This document shows, piece after piece, positions 19,657 through 30,815 of a DNA stretch of 64,000 nucleotides. The position numbers and the translations under genes were made by a program. The DNA lies in assembly GCA_018342105.1 (NCBI GenBank), contig JAFIRS010001431.1, positions 1 through 64,000 on the forward strand, read 5' to 3'. How positions within the stretch are numbered: the stretch's first letter is position 1; every line of letters starts with the position of its first letter. The notes under the pieces are model-generated. The model did not search any database. It worked only from the letters and a program-made list of their open reading frames with translations, and was not told where the DNA came from. Source of the stretch: Gonioctena quinquepunctata (Eukaryota; Arthropoda; Insecta; Coleoptera; Chrysomelidae).

Positions 19657-20690
19657 TTGATTAAGGCTGCAAAAGAAAATTATTTTGGAGTCTACAGAGT
19701 GGCTCAAAAAAGTGTGACATATCAAAGTTGTGTTTTTTCGTTACACTTTTGAATAGGTCAGGAAAAAATAATATGATTTTATATAAGGTTCTATAACTAT
19801 AACCATTCTCGAGTTATTGATTTTTTTATGAAAATACAGGGTACAATTGGAAACTAAATAACATCGGAATGTATAGAAATCATCCCTTCGAATTCTGACC
19901 AAGCATTGAAGAGATTTCGGGCTATTGATTTCGATAAAACCCGCTTCTCAATATTATACTTTGTCACTTTTTTATAAATTTGGACAAAGATAACTTTGTT
20001 ATTTCAAATGTAACACCCTGTATTTTTTTGGTCTGAACAATATAAAATTCAATTATCTTTCATTTCTTATTGGGGTTCCCTATACCTAACCTAAATAGTT
20101 TTTCAGATATTGGCTTTTTCAAATAGTAGTTCTTATTTCAATGCATTCTTTGAATCAAGATAGCTTTGAAACGACATTTATTCAACTCGTTGAAAGAATT
20201 CTCATTGGCAGTTATTGTGTTTTACGTTATTCAAAACATTCACTGAATTATTAGCGTCGAAAATGAAAACTTATCCCATTCAAGAGCGGATAGATATGAT
20301 CGAAATCAATAACACAAAACCTCTATTATGCTTGGTCAAAATTCGAAGGAATGATTTCTATACATTTCGATGTTACTTAGTGTCCAATTGTACCTAGCAT
20401 TTTCATAAAAAATCAATGACTCGAAAACGGTTATAGTTAGGTACATAGTACCTTCCATGAAATCATATTAGTTTTTCCTGACCCATTCAAAAGTGTAACG
20501 AAATACAGGGTTTTTCATTCAAAAAACAAAACTTTGATATGTCACACTTTTTTGAGCCACCCTGTAGACTCCAAAATAATTTCCTTTTGCAGCCTCAATC
20601 AATATACATATAATGAAAAGGAGAAATTCCCGAAAAAATTGATGGTTTGGTTTACAGGTACCTTGTCTATGGGGTGCCCACCCTGTATTT
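19657..20690. mobile_element. Mariner derivative B (deletion derivative of element D family)
   Basis: Both long TIRs of the element D family are present, but the transposase is reduced to its first codons: the sequence after ATGAAAACTTATCCC reads TYPIQERIDMI and then jumps into the right TIR at ATCGAAATCAATA. The junction shows about 2 bp of microhomology. The right end GGGGTGCCCACCCTGTA is intact. The outermost part of the left TIR is missing and replaced by PLE1. It is non-autonomous and would depend on a D-type transposase. Confidence 0.85.
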
Positions 20691-20692
20691 AT

Positions 20693-20816
<124 letters not shown>

Positions 20817-22262
20817 TGTTATGTTATAATAAATTGTAAAAACAATAGTTATAGTGAATTTTGCTTTTTGTTATGAAATATTGATAGATAATTTATTTCG
20901 CTCTGTATGATATACTGTGATGTAATAATAATTGCCAGCTAACGTCACTGTTTTCTCGTCACGTTGCTGCCAATTGTTATCACTTTCCTTACCACGACTA
21001 AACTCAGTTGGTACGCCTCTTGTCTCAGATAGCCGGTTCAGGCAATTGAGCCACTTCTTCTGTCAAATCTCAATCTATTCAATGTTTATAAATACGATTG
21101 CTGATAATTGTGGAAAGCAAAACGACAAAGTATCAAAAAGCAATTATTTCCTTTATTCAGGAAAACTTAAATTAACCTGGCCTACGATAGATAACTTATT
21201 CTATGGTCATTCTACAAATTTTCATGGACAATCATGAGAAACGGTCAAGGATAAATATACACAACCTCACTTTTACCTTGAAGGTTGAAAATTTCTTCAA
21301 TAGTTCAAAATCAAACTGAAATAGAGTTCTTCTGATGTGATACGAGTTATTTGTGACGTTATTCAGTTTGTGATGTGCACTAGAAAAGTTTATACCTGAC
21401 GCTGGAACTGTCGCTGTTTCAATACACACCAAGAATTTTGATCCCCCTTCAATCCACTGCTCTCAGGAACTCCAATACAAAAAAGGAACCATACAAATCC
21501 AGAAATCAGCTTTGGAATATTTTTATATGGAGTACATAAAGAGGTAATGTCGTTTGCTGCTTATATTGATGGAGTTATTGCATTTTTCTTTCCCCCAAAA
21601 CCAAACGTGGCGTTCTTTTTCAAATTATTTTCAATCTCCGTCTGGCTTTGTTTTCCGTCTCCTGGATACCACCATTCCCTGTTTCCAAATCATTTGAATG
21701 TTCAAATTTGCGCACTTCGTTGTCACATTATCACTGTTTGGGGTTATTTGTCAAAACTTATAAATACAATTATTTTTCCTTTCTTACAAACTATGTACAA
21801 TATTCAGTGATAATTGTCTCTGACACTTTTCCGTTCTTATTTTCTCACAATTTCAAATCTTACATCTGACCATACTGTTTCCTGATTGGCTATTATCATC
21901 AAGAAGTTTGTTGTTCTCCCATTGGCTATTTTTAGTTACTTACAATTTCATATACTGTATGTTTCAAGCTTATAATTTTGTTTATCACATTTTATTCAGG
22001 ATGATTTTGTAAATCTAGACCTTTCTTGTTGTCTTTTAAACAATTATGGGCTATAATCATTATGACAGTGTATGAAATTGATTGTATTCTAGTATTTGGA
22101 TATTTTTATTTATTAATATTATACAGTTGCGTAATAAAGGAAATAGAATTTTAAAATTATGTAAAAACAATATCTCTTGAACTAATAGCTATTTAGTAAT
22201 TATTTTTTTTGGTTTTTTTTTATAAATTGTTCTCTTTTTTTTTTTTATTTTTTTCATAACAT

Positions 22263-22266
<4 letters not shown>
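20817..22266. mobile_element. 1.45-kb element with TGTTATGTTAT / ATAACATAACA ends inside a TA tract
   Basis: The ends are an 11-bp perfect inverted repeat, and (TA)n continues on both sides. TG...CA ends and the absence of any coding frame would fit a solo LTR. The long perfect inverted end and a TA flank would equally fit a non-autonomous DNA transposon. No internal motif decides between the two. The pyrimidine- and T-rich right end (22200-22255) recalls an LTR 3' region but is weak evidence. Confidence 0.55.
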
Positions 22267-22297
<31 letters not shown>

Positions 22298-22508
22298 TTG
22301 GAATTAACCATTATTTTATATTTTGGAAAAAATTTTTTACTAGGATTAGGAAAAAACTAATGAAATTTCGTCTTGTATATAACCCCAAATTCCAGTAACA
22401 TAAAAATTCTTATACTAAGGAGCCACATGGCTGCTGGAATGATGTTTTTATTCTTACTTTCTTCATTTTTTAAATGAAGTTAATCTCGTATCCTAACTAA
22501 ATTCAATA

Positions 22509-22522
22509 GGTTATGGGCCCAG
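22509..22522 (+). other. Primer-binding site for an initiator tRNA-Met fragment
   Basis: GGTTATGGGCCCAG is complementary to the anticodon arm of insect initiator tRNA-Met (its CUGGGCCCAUAACC). Use of an internal half-tRNA as primer is the known arrangement in Drosophila copia. It lies a few bases after the inferred LTR end, which supports the copia assignment and the LTR boundary. Confidence 0.8.
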
Positions 22523-22595
22523 ATTTCACGTAACACAATTAGTTACGGAAAGTATCGTGATTGAAGTACGCAGTGACCGCAATTCAACAAAAATA

Positions 22596-23385
22596 ATGAA
22601 TAAAACTAATAAAAGAAATATTCAGCAGTTCAATGGTAGAACATATGGTGTATGGAAATTCCGTGTTGAATTATCACTTGTGGAATTGGATATTTTATAC
22701 GTACCTAGTTGGGGGATTTCTTCCTGGTGAACCTAGTGACAGTTGGAAGAAACATGACTTGAGTGCGAAAGGTGTTATCATAAAATACCTAAGTGATCCA
22801 TGTTTGTGATTTGCAAAACTCAGTCAACCGCTAGAGGCGTATTGTAGTCTGGATGCCATTTATCAAAGAAGTTCAACCACTCAGTTGGCATTAAGGAAAA
22901 TGTGTCTTTGTCCCAAGTTTAGATGAGACATTAGCAGCGTATTGCAACACTTCACACGTTTTGATGACCTCATATCGGAATTACTCGCTGCTGGCGCCAA
23001 ACTGTATGAAATGGATTGAATAACTCATATGTTACTTACTCTGACTCCATTTTACGAAGGTGTAATCACAGCATTAGAAAGATCAGGCGAGGATAATTTA
23101 AACCTATCCCTCCTAAAAACTAGACTTATGAGATGAAACTCAAAGAAGACACAACATCAGCAAGGCCGAAGGCACTAAATACATTCAGTAGTTCTCATAC
23201 CAACGAAGGAAACTCTGATTCACCATCATATAAGGAAAAATCCAGAAAACAATTCCTTCAAAATAAAAGCGAACAACACAAATCAAAAGGGGAAAATAAC
23301 ATTCTGCATATGAATCATCCCACATGTGGCCATTGTGGCAGAACAAACCATTTAAAAGGGAATTGTAACAGAAGATTGAAAAACT
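22596..23385 (+). pseudogene. copia gag polyprotein fragment with CCHC knuckle
   Basis: Starts at ATG 22596 (MNKTNKRNIQQFNG, then WKFRVELSLVELDILYV), the usual start of copia-type gag. Several stops and shifts follow (for example after WGISSW and DPCL). Later recognisable parts are AKGVIIKYLSD, the segment around TRFDDLISELLAAGAKL, and the single zinc knuckle CGHCGRTNHLKGNC (C-x2-C-x4-H-x4-C) at about 23324-23367. Gag would package element RNA in particles. The copy is dead. Confidence 0.82.
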
Positions 23386-23440
23386 TTACTATATATGTTT
23401 ACTGTTCATTGTATATGTTCCTGTACATAAGAAAGTAACA

Positions 23441-24485
23441 TCACATTTCTCAGGTATTTTACAAAGGATTAGTTTTATAGTTGATATTTCGGGTTACCTA
23501 GCATAGGATGGGAGTTGAATAAAATCCCCTCAATATGACCAAACCCAAGTAATAATTAAAATGCCCTATTAGTTTCATGAAACTTTCTATGTTGCTATCA
23601 TGAGTTATACTAAACCAAAATTTGGCCTTTAAAATCATGAGCACCCAAAGATCATACAAATCCACATTCAAGTATATTTTCCCTATTTTATGAGGTTTCA
23701 ACGGTCGTCATCAATTCACGATAAATTTTTACGTGCACGTCGAGTTCATAGATGTTTTATCGTTCCCCGTGGACCATACCATGAAAACACAATGAAGATT
23801 ATTGAGAGGCGGTATATCATCCAGGCATAGAAATATAGGTACTTCAATGTCAGTTGTTTTCATGGATAGCAATGAAAATTTTTTGCGTTTGCTGAAGTTT
23901 TACGAAATCATTGGAATGAACAGATATTATTCTCGAACAACGTCATAAAACACGGCAATTTCTCGTGAATTCGTTCGTAACGATGATCGAAGACTATAAA
24001 TTCCATCCAGAATTATCTCAATACGTATCATACAGTGAGCAGGTGAAGGTTGGAATAAGTTCGCTGAAGTCTTTAAAAGGCCAGAAGAGATACATCGCTT
24101 GAACACGTCAATTATAATATTTGAACTTGCAAGTTTTGAGATATAATTTTTTTTGGTCATAATTGTGCCAGTTATGAAGTCATCGGCATTTTTTTTTAAA
24201 TAGCAACTTCTGTGTTGAATAGTGTCATTTGAAAGAACTTATTTTTCTGCATACAATACGTTGAATTTTATGGCATGGTACATAAGGAAATTGCCAAGAA
24301 TAAATCAGTTGAATGTTGAAAGCACGCCCTACTTATGGTATGACCCTGGTAGGTACAGGCTAGGAGCTGGCTGCAGAAAACGTGGCCGATCGAGTACAAA
24401 ATGTTTTTAAAACGTTAGTACACACAGCGAACACAAGAAAAATCATTTAGTGCCTGGGCAAAATGTGTGCAAAAGTTTTAGACGG
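23441..24485. other. No recognisable feature
   Basis: About 1 kb between the truncated copia gag and the long inverted-repeat element. Short ORFs are present on both strands, but none has a recognisable motif. The last part carries a near-copy of AGAGCTGGCT at about 24362, resembling the edge of the element that follows. Confidence 0.4.
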
Positions 24486-24677
24486 AGAGCTGGCTAGGTA
24501 AATTAAACATGATGAAGTAGACGTAAAATATTTACATGGAAACCTCCCTTACCAGCTGACAAGTGTGTGATTCTGCAGGCAGAAGCCAGTCCCAGGGAGG
24601 GAAGCGAGGGCTAGAGGTCAAAGATCCTTCTGGGGCGCCGCCAGGCGTTAGATATCTTCAAACACTATTTACTCTAG

Positions 24678-24757
24678 TGAGCCTAGTAGCTCATGTGGAT
24701 GAACGCTCGCTGTCAAACCATGAAGATCTGAGTTCGATCCCGAGTTGGGTCACGCAA
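24678..24757 (+). other. tRNA-derived SINE-like segment, left arm
   Basis: An A-box-like TAGTAGCTCATGTGG (24684-24698) and a B-box AGTTCGATCCC (24731-24741) are about 35 bp apart, as in pol III promoters of tRNA-derived SINEs. No convincing acceptor stem or anticodon arm can be folded, so it is not a working tRNA gene. Confidence 0.6.
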
Positions 24758-25149
24758 AATTTTTATTTTTTTAGTTTTCTATTACACTCAAATCAACCAC
24801 AATACTTCTATAAACTACCAAAACATATTTCTTCAGAACATTCACCCCCACAACCCCTCAAAAAACAAAACTTGATTTTCACAGAGCATGACTTGCTCCG
24901 CAGCGGCCGAAAGCTGCTGAAAATTTCTCTAAACCTCATTTTTCAACGTACTTTTCATAGTAAATTTCTTGAATTTGTCGAACGAAAGTATTATGCGCGA
25001 ATTTCAATTGCTTTTTTATGATCAAATTACTATTTTCCTTATGAGCAAATCACGGGCTTCATTCGACTTGAAATAATATATTTTTACAAAGGGTATCGCA
25101 AAACATCGCGGGGCGACCTCCTACTGCCTCTTCAAGGGGGCATATGGGT

Positions 25150-26930
25150 TTTTTCCCATTTTATTCTTGAAATACAGATCAAAATGAATTGCAAATAATA
25201 AATAACGAGATGTACCATACTTAATAGATAATAAATATATTTTGAGAAATTTGGTCAAATGAGTTAATTTTTAATCAAAATAACATCTTTGAGTGCAGCT
25301 CTGAAATTTATAATTTGAAGTTATGCTCTTATCAAAATGTACATTATTTACTAGGACAATGTATTTTCGATGAAATAGTTCAATTTTCATGATATTAAAT
25401 TTATATTTTTTCAATTGAAGATTAGATTTTTTCATCATTCCAGTTGCTCCTATGATGTTTGAGAAAAAGTATTTTCAACATTTGTGAATGTGTTTCTGAA
25501 TGAATTAACATAATTTGAAATCATGAGGTACATAATCATCAGACTCCAGTCATTAAAAATGAGATTCTCAAACCACACCACGAAAATGAGTAAATAATTA
25601 TTTTCCGTGTTTGATATGCAAGTGGAAAACTGATAAAACTGTTTGAATAAAAATTCTTCGAAAGTTTGATTTAACACCCCTCCAGTCTCTTCCTATATGA
25701 ATGAATATGACTTGAAATCATTCGCTACATAATCATCAGACTCCAACAAATAATAATAATGATACCCCCAAACCACATCATTAAAATCATGAACTTTTCC
25801 ATTATAGTTTATACCAGTAAATAATACTTTTTCATGAGAAATTGATATGCAAGTTGAAATATTATCGTGAAAAATTGTTAAAACTGATTAAACAAAATTT
25901 CAATTGATCTTTCAGAATAAGATAACTCGAAAGTGATACTTATAATGAACATCATTAGTGATGATGTATTTTTGATGAAGTTATAATTTTCAACTGTAGA
26001 AATCAGCGTGAAATTATTGCCAGAAATCTAGGTCGGTGAAGTTGTTGGAAAATTGTTCATATTTCAATGACAAAATGCAGTTCTGGCGATTTTATTTTAA
26101 AATTATTTACGGCTTGAGAAAGCTGTACATTATTCGCCAGAAGTCGGAATGATAACTAAATTGGTATATACAAAATGATAATATCGCAAGCAAATTTGTG
26201 AAGTGGATTTTTTTAAATCATTTTTGGCAATTTGTCTTTATTTTATTCAAATGTTCAATGTAATAATAATTCATTAACATTGGAGGATGAGTATGAATAA
26301 CAGAGAAGTATAAATAAATACATTGATTAAAATCTTGTGTTCACTCGTTTTCAATTATTACTTTAACACAGGGTAAAAATAGGATTTTCATTAACATTGA
26401 TAATCTGACTGATCATCTTCTTCCTCGTCGCTGGTATAATCGATATTTATTCCATCATTTAAATCATAAATTGACATTTTTAAGAAACTAAAGTGATGTA
26501 TCATGTAAAAGTTGAATACTTTACTTTCAGATTCTTCGTTATTTATATTAGTATAACGTCTTAAACTGTTGACGTTATTATGGGTCATCAAACCATTTAA
26601 ATTCGTACATGGCTCGTTAATCTATCCAGCCACAATCAGTAGATTCGAGTTAAGTTGGAACTGCTAAATGTGCATTTGTCCAGATATTTGCGATGTATCT
26701 CGCCCTCTCAAATTGCTGCCATATCTAGTTCTGATTGACAAGGGAGCGCCGAAATTTTCGAGTATTTTTTTTTAACGGATCATTTACATTTTTTATTTCA
26801 TAATGCCTGAAAAATATCTCGAATTGAGTACTATTAACACATTGTTTTTTTTTCGATGTGATTCCTTATAGGTGGCTCGTAAACACTTCTGATACTTGAA
26901 AATTTACAATGCATTTCATTCTGTATTTCA
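25150..26930. other. Central part of long-inverted-repeat element
   Basis: Very AT-rich. A direct repeat of about 215 bp, partly diverged, is present (about 25478-25690 and 25695-25915, sharing CATAATCATCAGACTCCA and TTGATATGCAAGT). A minus-strand ORF of 66 codons at 26391-26591 ends in an acidic tail (DYTSDEEEDDQSDYQC) with no recognisable domain. Nothing else is supported. Confidence 0.45.
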
Positions 26931-27295
26931 AGGATAAAATGAGAAAATGAGGCAGTAGGAGGTCGCCTCAGGATGTTCTGCGATGTTGAAAATAAATTAT
27001 TTCAAGTCAAATAAGAAAGATCTGTAATCATAATAGAACAATTGAAAATTATGCATAATTCTTTCGTTCGACAAATTTGAGCTATTTCCTGGGAAAAGTA
27101 CGTCAAAAAACCAAGTTCACAGAAATTCTCAGCAGACTTCGGCCGCTGTGGAGCAAATCATGCTCTGTGAAAATGCTGTTTCGTGGTTTGTGGGTTGTGA
27201 AGGTGAATGTTCTGATGTAATATGTTGTGGATAGAAGTTTCATGGTTCATTTGAATGTAATAGAAAATAAAAATAAAATATATTTTTGCGTGACA

Positions 27296-27372
27296 CAGCT
27301 CGAAATTGAACCCAAGTGCTTGTACTTTGAAAGCGAGCGTTCATCCACATGAGCTACATGGCTCATTTGAAT
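27296..27372 (-). other. tRNA-derived SINE-like segment, right arm
   Basis: The minus-strand partner of the left-arm segment: TAGCTCATGTGG as A-box and GGGTTCAATTTC as a more decayed B-box, with GATGAACGCTCGCT shared between them. Orientation is opposite to the left copy, as expected from the inverted arms. Confidence 0.6.
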
Positions 27373-27560
27373 TAATAAAGGGTTTGAAGTTATCTGAGCG
27401 CCGGGCGGCGCTCTGGGAAAATATTTGACCACCCGCCCCCGCTTCCCACCCCGGGACTGATTTCTGCCTGCAGAGCTACACACTTGTCAGCTAGTAAGGT
27501 AGATTTCTTTGTAAAAATTCTTCTTGTATCTTATTATTTTTGATTTACGTAGCCAGCTCT

Positions 27561-29590
27561 TAGACTATTTGGAAAAAAATGCCCGTGACCATACAAAATT
27601 TGAAGACATCCTTACTAATGAAACTTGGTCTGATGTTTCACAATGCGAAGATTCCCAAAGTTCATATGATTATTTTATTAAGAAATTGATGCAATATATG
27701 AATCAAGCAACTGAACATCAATTAATATCAAAAAATAGAAATTATAAACGTAAATCGTGGATAACTTCGGGATTGATAAACTCCATAAAAAAGAGAGACA
27801 TCACGAAAAAAAGATTGAAGGAAAAATACTCAGATGTGTTAAAAAACGAATTTACCAGTTATAGAAATGAATTAAATAAATTAATCAGAACAACGAAAAA
27901 TCAATATTATAAACAGAGGATGAAAGGAAACTCAAGTAACTATAAGAAGACGTGGGAAATAATCAATGAAATTCCGAATAAAATGATAAAAAGAGGAAAC
28001 ATTATGTTAGGTTCAAATGGGAAAATTTCATCTAATAAAAAAACGAAAGCCAATGCATTTAATAATTATTTTATGAATGTCGGAAAAGAGATGGCTTAAA
28101 GTATTTATAAGCCTGATAACCTTCCTGAAGACTTTTTGAATGACAAATCTATAGGTCCTACGATACTGTTAGAACCAGTTACGGAAAACAAAATATTCAA
28201 CATTGTCTCCCACATGAAAACTAATTGTGCGCCAGTGCCGGACGCCTTCACCAGCGAAGCTAATAAAAACTATATATCAGTACATTGCAAATACCTTAGT
28301 GAACATTATACATAAAATATTCAAAACGGGTAAAATTTCAGTGCAATGGAAGGAATCAGTAGTGACTCCAGTTCATAAAGCGGGTAGTAAAAACAACTTT
28401 CAGAATTACCGTCTCATCTCTGTAATAAGTAATTTTGCAAAAGTTTTCGAATACACGTTAAAAAATCGATCTGTTGAATTTTTCGCATTTCACTATGTGA
28501 TAACAAAAAAACAATTTGGTTTTATTAATAACTCGAACACAGAAAAAGCTGTCATTTTACGAAAACCATCACTGACTCCTTGGAAAATTCCGATAAGTGC
28601 TCAGCAGTTTTCTTAGACTTGGCCAAGGCCTTCGATATGGTATCACATGAAGACCCAATGGACAAACTATATAGGTACGGTATTTGTGGGCAAACATTAA
28701 ACATTCTGCAAAATTATCTATCGCACAGAAAACAAAGCATCAAAATTGACAATGAACATGAACTTGAGTTGGTGTCCCATAAGGCACAGTTCTGGGGCCG
28801 ATCTTATTTCTAGTATATATAAACAGTATCGGTTGTATAAAATCTATTGATAACCTTATTCCATATGCAGACGACACATCGATTATTTTTTCTGGCAAAA
28901 CATGGCAACAAGTATATGAAAAAACATCAAATGGCTTGAAGGATATCCAGATATGGCTAGCTATAATCTCCTCAGTTTGAATCTGAATAAAACACACTTC
29001 TTAAAAACGATCAACCAACTGGAAATATCAAATATAAAATATCTTGGTGTAGTTCTCGATCAGCGTATGAGATGGGACGAACATGCCGTATATGTTACAT
29101 AGCGATGACTCCGCCAGCTTACTTACAAAATGTACAATTTAAGAGAAATCCCAAACATATCTGATGACGGTATATAGATCCTTGGCAGGATCAGTTGATA
29201 GGTATTGTTTCTCCGTATGGGGTGGTATATTTGACTGCAACCTGCACTATCTCAAAGCCATGCAAAATAAAATAATAAAAATTATTCTTCAAAAAAAAAG
29301 CTTTACTCAACAGAACAGCTATATGAAGAAACTAAATTGTATAACATAAGATGTGTATACTGATAAATATCTTTACCATGGCGAAAATATGAAAAATACT
29401 AGATCTACCGAAAACCTAAATGTAAAAATTTCCATTTGAAAAAAAAAATCATCCAACGAACAATTTTCTATTTCGGTCCAGAATTTTACAACATTCTCGA
29501 TCGCAGTTTGAAAGAAAACCTCTCATTTAACAAATATAAAACTGATATAAAACAATTCATCAATCTCAACCATCTACCACTACTGAAGTT
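27561..29590 (+). pseudogene. Decayed non-LTR ORF2, reverse transcriptase part
   Basis: Starts abruptly at the right edge of the inverted-repeat element and ends just before mariner C. The segment between endonuclease and RT (RKSWITSGLINSIKKRD, KANAFNNYFMNVGKEMA) is open to 28099. The RT then appears in several frames: VVTPVHKAGSKNNFQNYR, KQFGFINN, VFLDLAKAFDMVSHE (28600-28650), IPYADDTSIIFSG and NIKYLGVVLDQRMRWDEH. Multiple stops and shifts show a long-dead copy. Motif style fits the CR1/Jockey group, and it differs from the other three non-LTR families here. Confidence 0.82.
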
Positions 29591-30094
29591 ACTATGAAAA
29601 ATATATAGGGTGTTAGTGAATAAGTGCGACAAACTTCAAGGGGTGATTCTGCATGAAAAAATTATGACAGTTTGCTATATAACTTTTGTCCGCAAATGCT
29701 TCGTTTTCCGAGATACGGGGTGTTAAAGTTTTTTTTTAAAACTGAATATTTATTTATTGCTCTGAAACCGGTCGAGATATGCAAATGAAATTTGGTGAGT
29801 TTCAAGAGGTAGTTATTGCGCATGTTTTGACATGCAATTGAAAGATGTATGTTCATCATTGGCGCGCATACGGGTAATGATCTCAATTGTACGCCACTGA
29901 GATATTTCAAATTAAAAATGATTTTTGAATTTTTTGTTCAAGTTGTGACTAAAAATTTTCCTCCTTTTTTTTCGTATGAGGCGCCGATTTTATGCAAAAA
30001 AATAAAACATCTTAACGCGTATTTGTCATTACTTCAATACACAGTAGTATTTCATCCTTGGTCGTGTATAGTCGGTGTAGTGTGTGAATTTAAA

Positions 30095-30805
30095 ATGCCT
30101 TTCACACGTGAACAAGTCATTGATATAAAAACTATAATCAAACAAACTATCACGGAACTTTTGAATGACGACAAATTTATATCAGCTGTTGCTGATAAAG
30201 TCTCACAAAAACTCGGCATTAAAGAAACCGTAGAAGAAGTTCGTGGCCTACACAAGGAAATAGAACAGCTGAGAAACCAAAACAAACAATTACAGGGTGA
30301 TGTGGCGCAAATTCGACGCAATATGGATGCAATCGGAAAACTTCAAACCCCCGATAATGCGCAACAAATGGTAGCCGAAGTCTATGAAAGACAGAAGAGG
30401 ATGTCGAACATAATAATATTGAATGTTAACGAATCGAAAAATAAATCAAATGCGAACAGAATCGCAGAAGATAAAGATGCCATAAGGGACTTATTGGAAA
30501 ATGTCCCAGTAGATACTTCAAATATTCGTGTGTTCAGACTGGGTAAATTTGAGCAGAGCAAAAACAGGCCCATTAAAGTTTGTTTCCCTAACTCAGACGA
30601 AGCATTAACAGTGTTAAAAAATAAGAGGCTGGTGAAAGCTAACTCTGTCAAAATATTTTCCGATCAGACGAAGGCTCAAAGGGATTATTATTTCAGTGTA
30701 AAAAAACAACTGATGGAATATAACAACAGAGGTGAGAACAAAACTATTAAATATATCAATAATGTCCCTACAATTGTCGATGCTGATATCAATCAAAAAA
30801 ACTAA
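30095..30805 (+). CDS. LINE-C ORF1 protein (coiled coil, RNA-binding type)
   Basis: Intact ORF of 236 codons from ATG 30095 (MPFTREQVIDIKTIIKQ) to TAA 30803-30805. Residues of roughly 15-45 are helical. Residues about 50-90 form a coiled coil (VRGLHKEIEQLRNQNKQLQG). The rest has an RRM-like fold of the kind seen in non-LTR ORF1 proteins (RMSNIIILNVNES, TSNIRVFRLGK, RPIKVCFPNSDEA). Such proteins trimerise and bind the element RNA. No zinc knuckle is visible. The ORF is undamaged, unlike most genes here. Confidence 0.8.
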   Translation: MPFTREQVIDIKTIIKQTITELLNDDKFISAVADKVSQKLGIKETVEEVRGLHKEIEQLRNQNKQLQGDVAQIRRNMDAIGKLQTPDNAQQMVAEVYERQKRMSNIIILNVNESKNKSNANRIAEDKDAIRDLLENVPVDTSNIRVFRLGKFEQSKNRPIKVCFPNSDEALTVLKNKRLVKANSVKIFSDQTKAQRDYYFSVKKQLMEYNNRGENKTIKYINNVPTIVDADINQKN

Positions 30806-30815
30806 TAAGTCCTAA

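Larger units (their letters stand above)
22296..23440 (+). mobile_element. Ty1/copia element, 5' LTR plus gag only
   Basis: A short LTR-like stretch starting TGGAATTAACC (22299) and ending ...AAATTCA (22505) is followed by a primer-binding site and a gag region. No protease, integrase or reverse transcriptase follows; copia similarity ends just after the zinc knuckle at about 23385. The copy is therefore 3'-truncated. No 3' LTR is seen in the window. Confidence 0.75.
24486..27560. mobile_element. 3-kb long-inverted-repeat element with tRNA-like arms
   Basis: Arms 24486-25150 and 26930-27560 are reverse complements, diverged but continuous, from AGAGCTGGCTA at the outer edges to CGACCTCCTACTGCCTC at the inner edges. 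TAGAC lies close outside both ends (24479 and 27561) and could be part of a target duplication. Each arm contains a tRNA-like promoter pair and a GC-rich segment. The 1.8-kb centre has internal repeats and no transposase. It may be a very large foldback element or a SINE-containing segment duplicated in inverse orientation. Confidence 0.65.

Noticed and set aside
24678..24757. Functional tRNA gene
   Set aside because: A- and B-box-like strings are present, but no acceptor stem or clear anticodon arm folds, and a decayed inverted copy exists; a SINE-type remnant is the better reading.
24563..25021. 152-codon ORF and its partner at 27247-27483
   Set aside because: The two are related only because they lie in the inverted arms of one element, and they cross the tRNA-like segment; not a protein-coding family.
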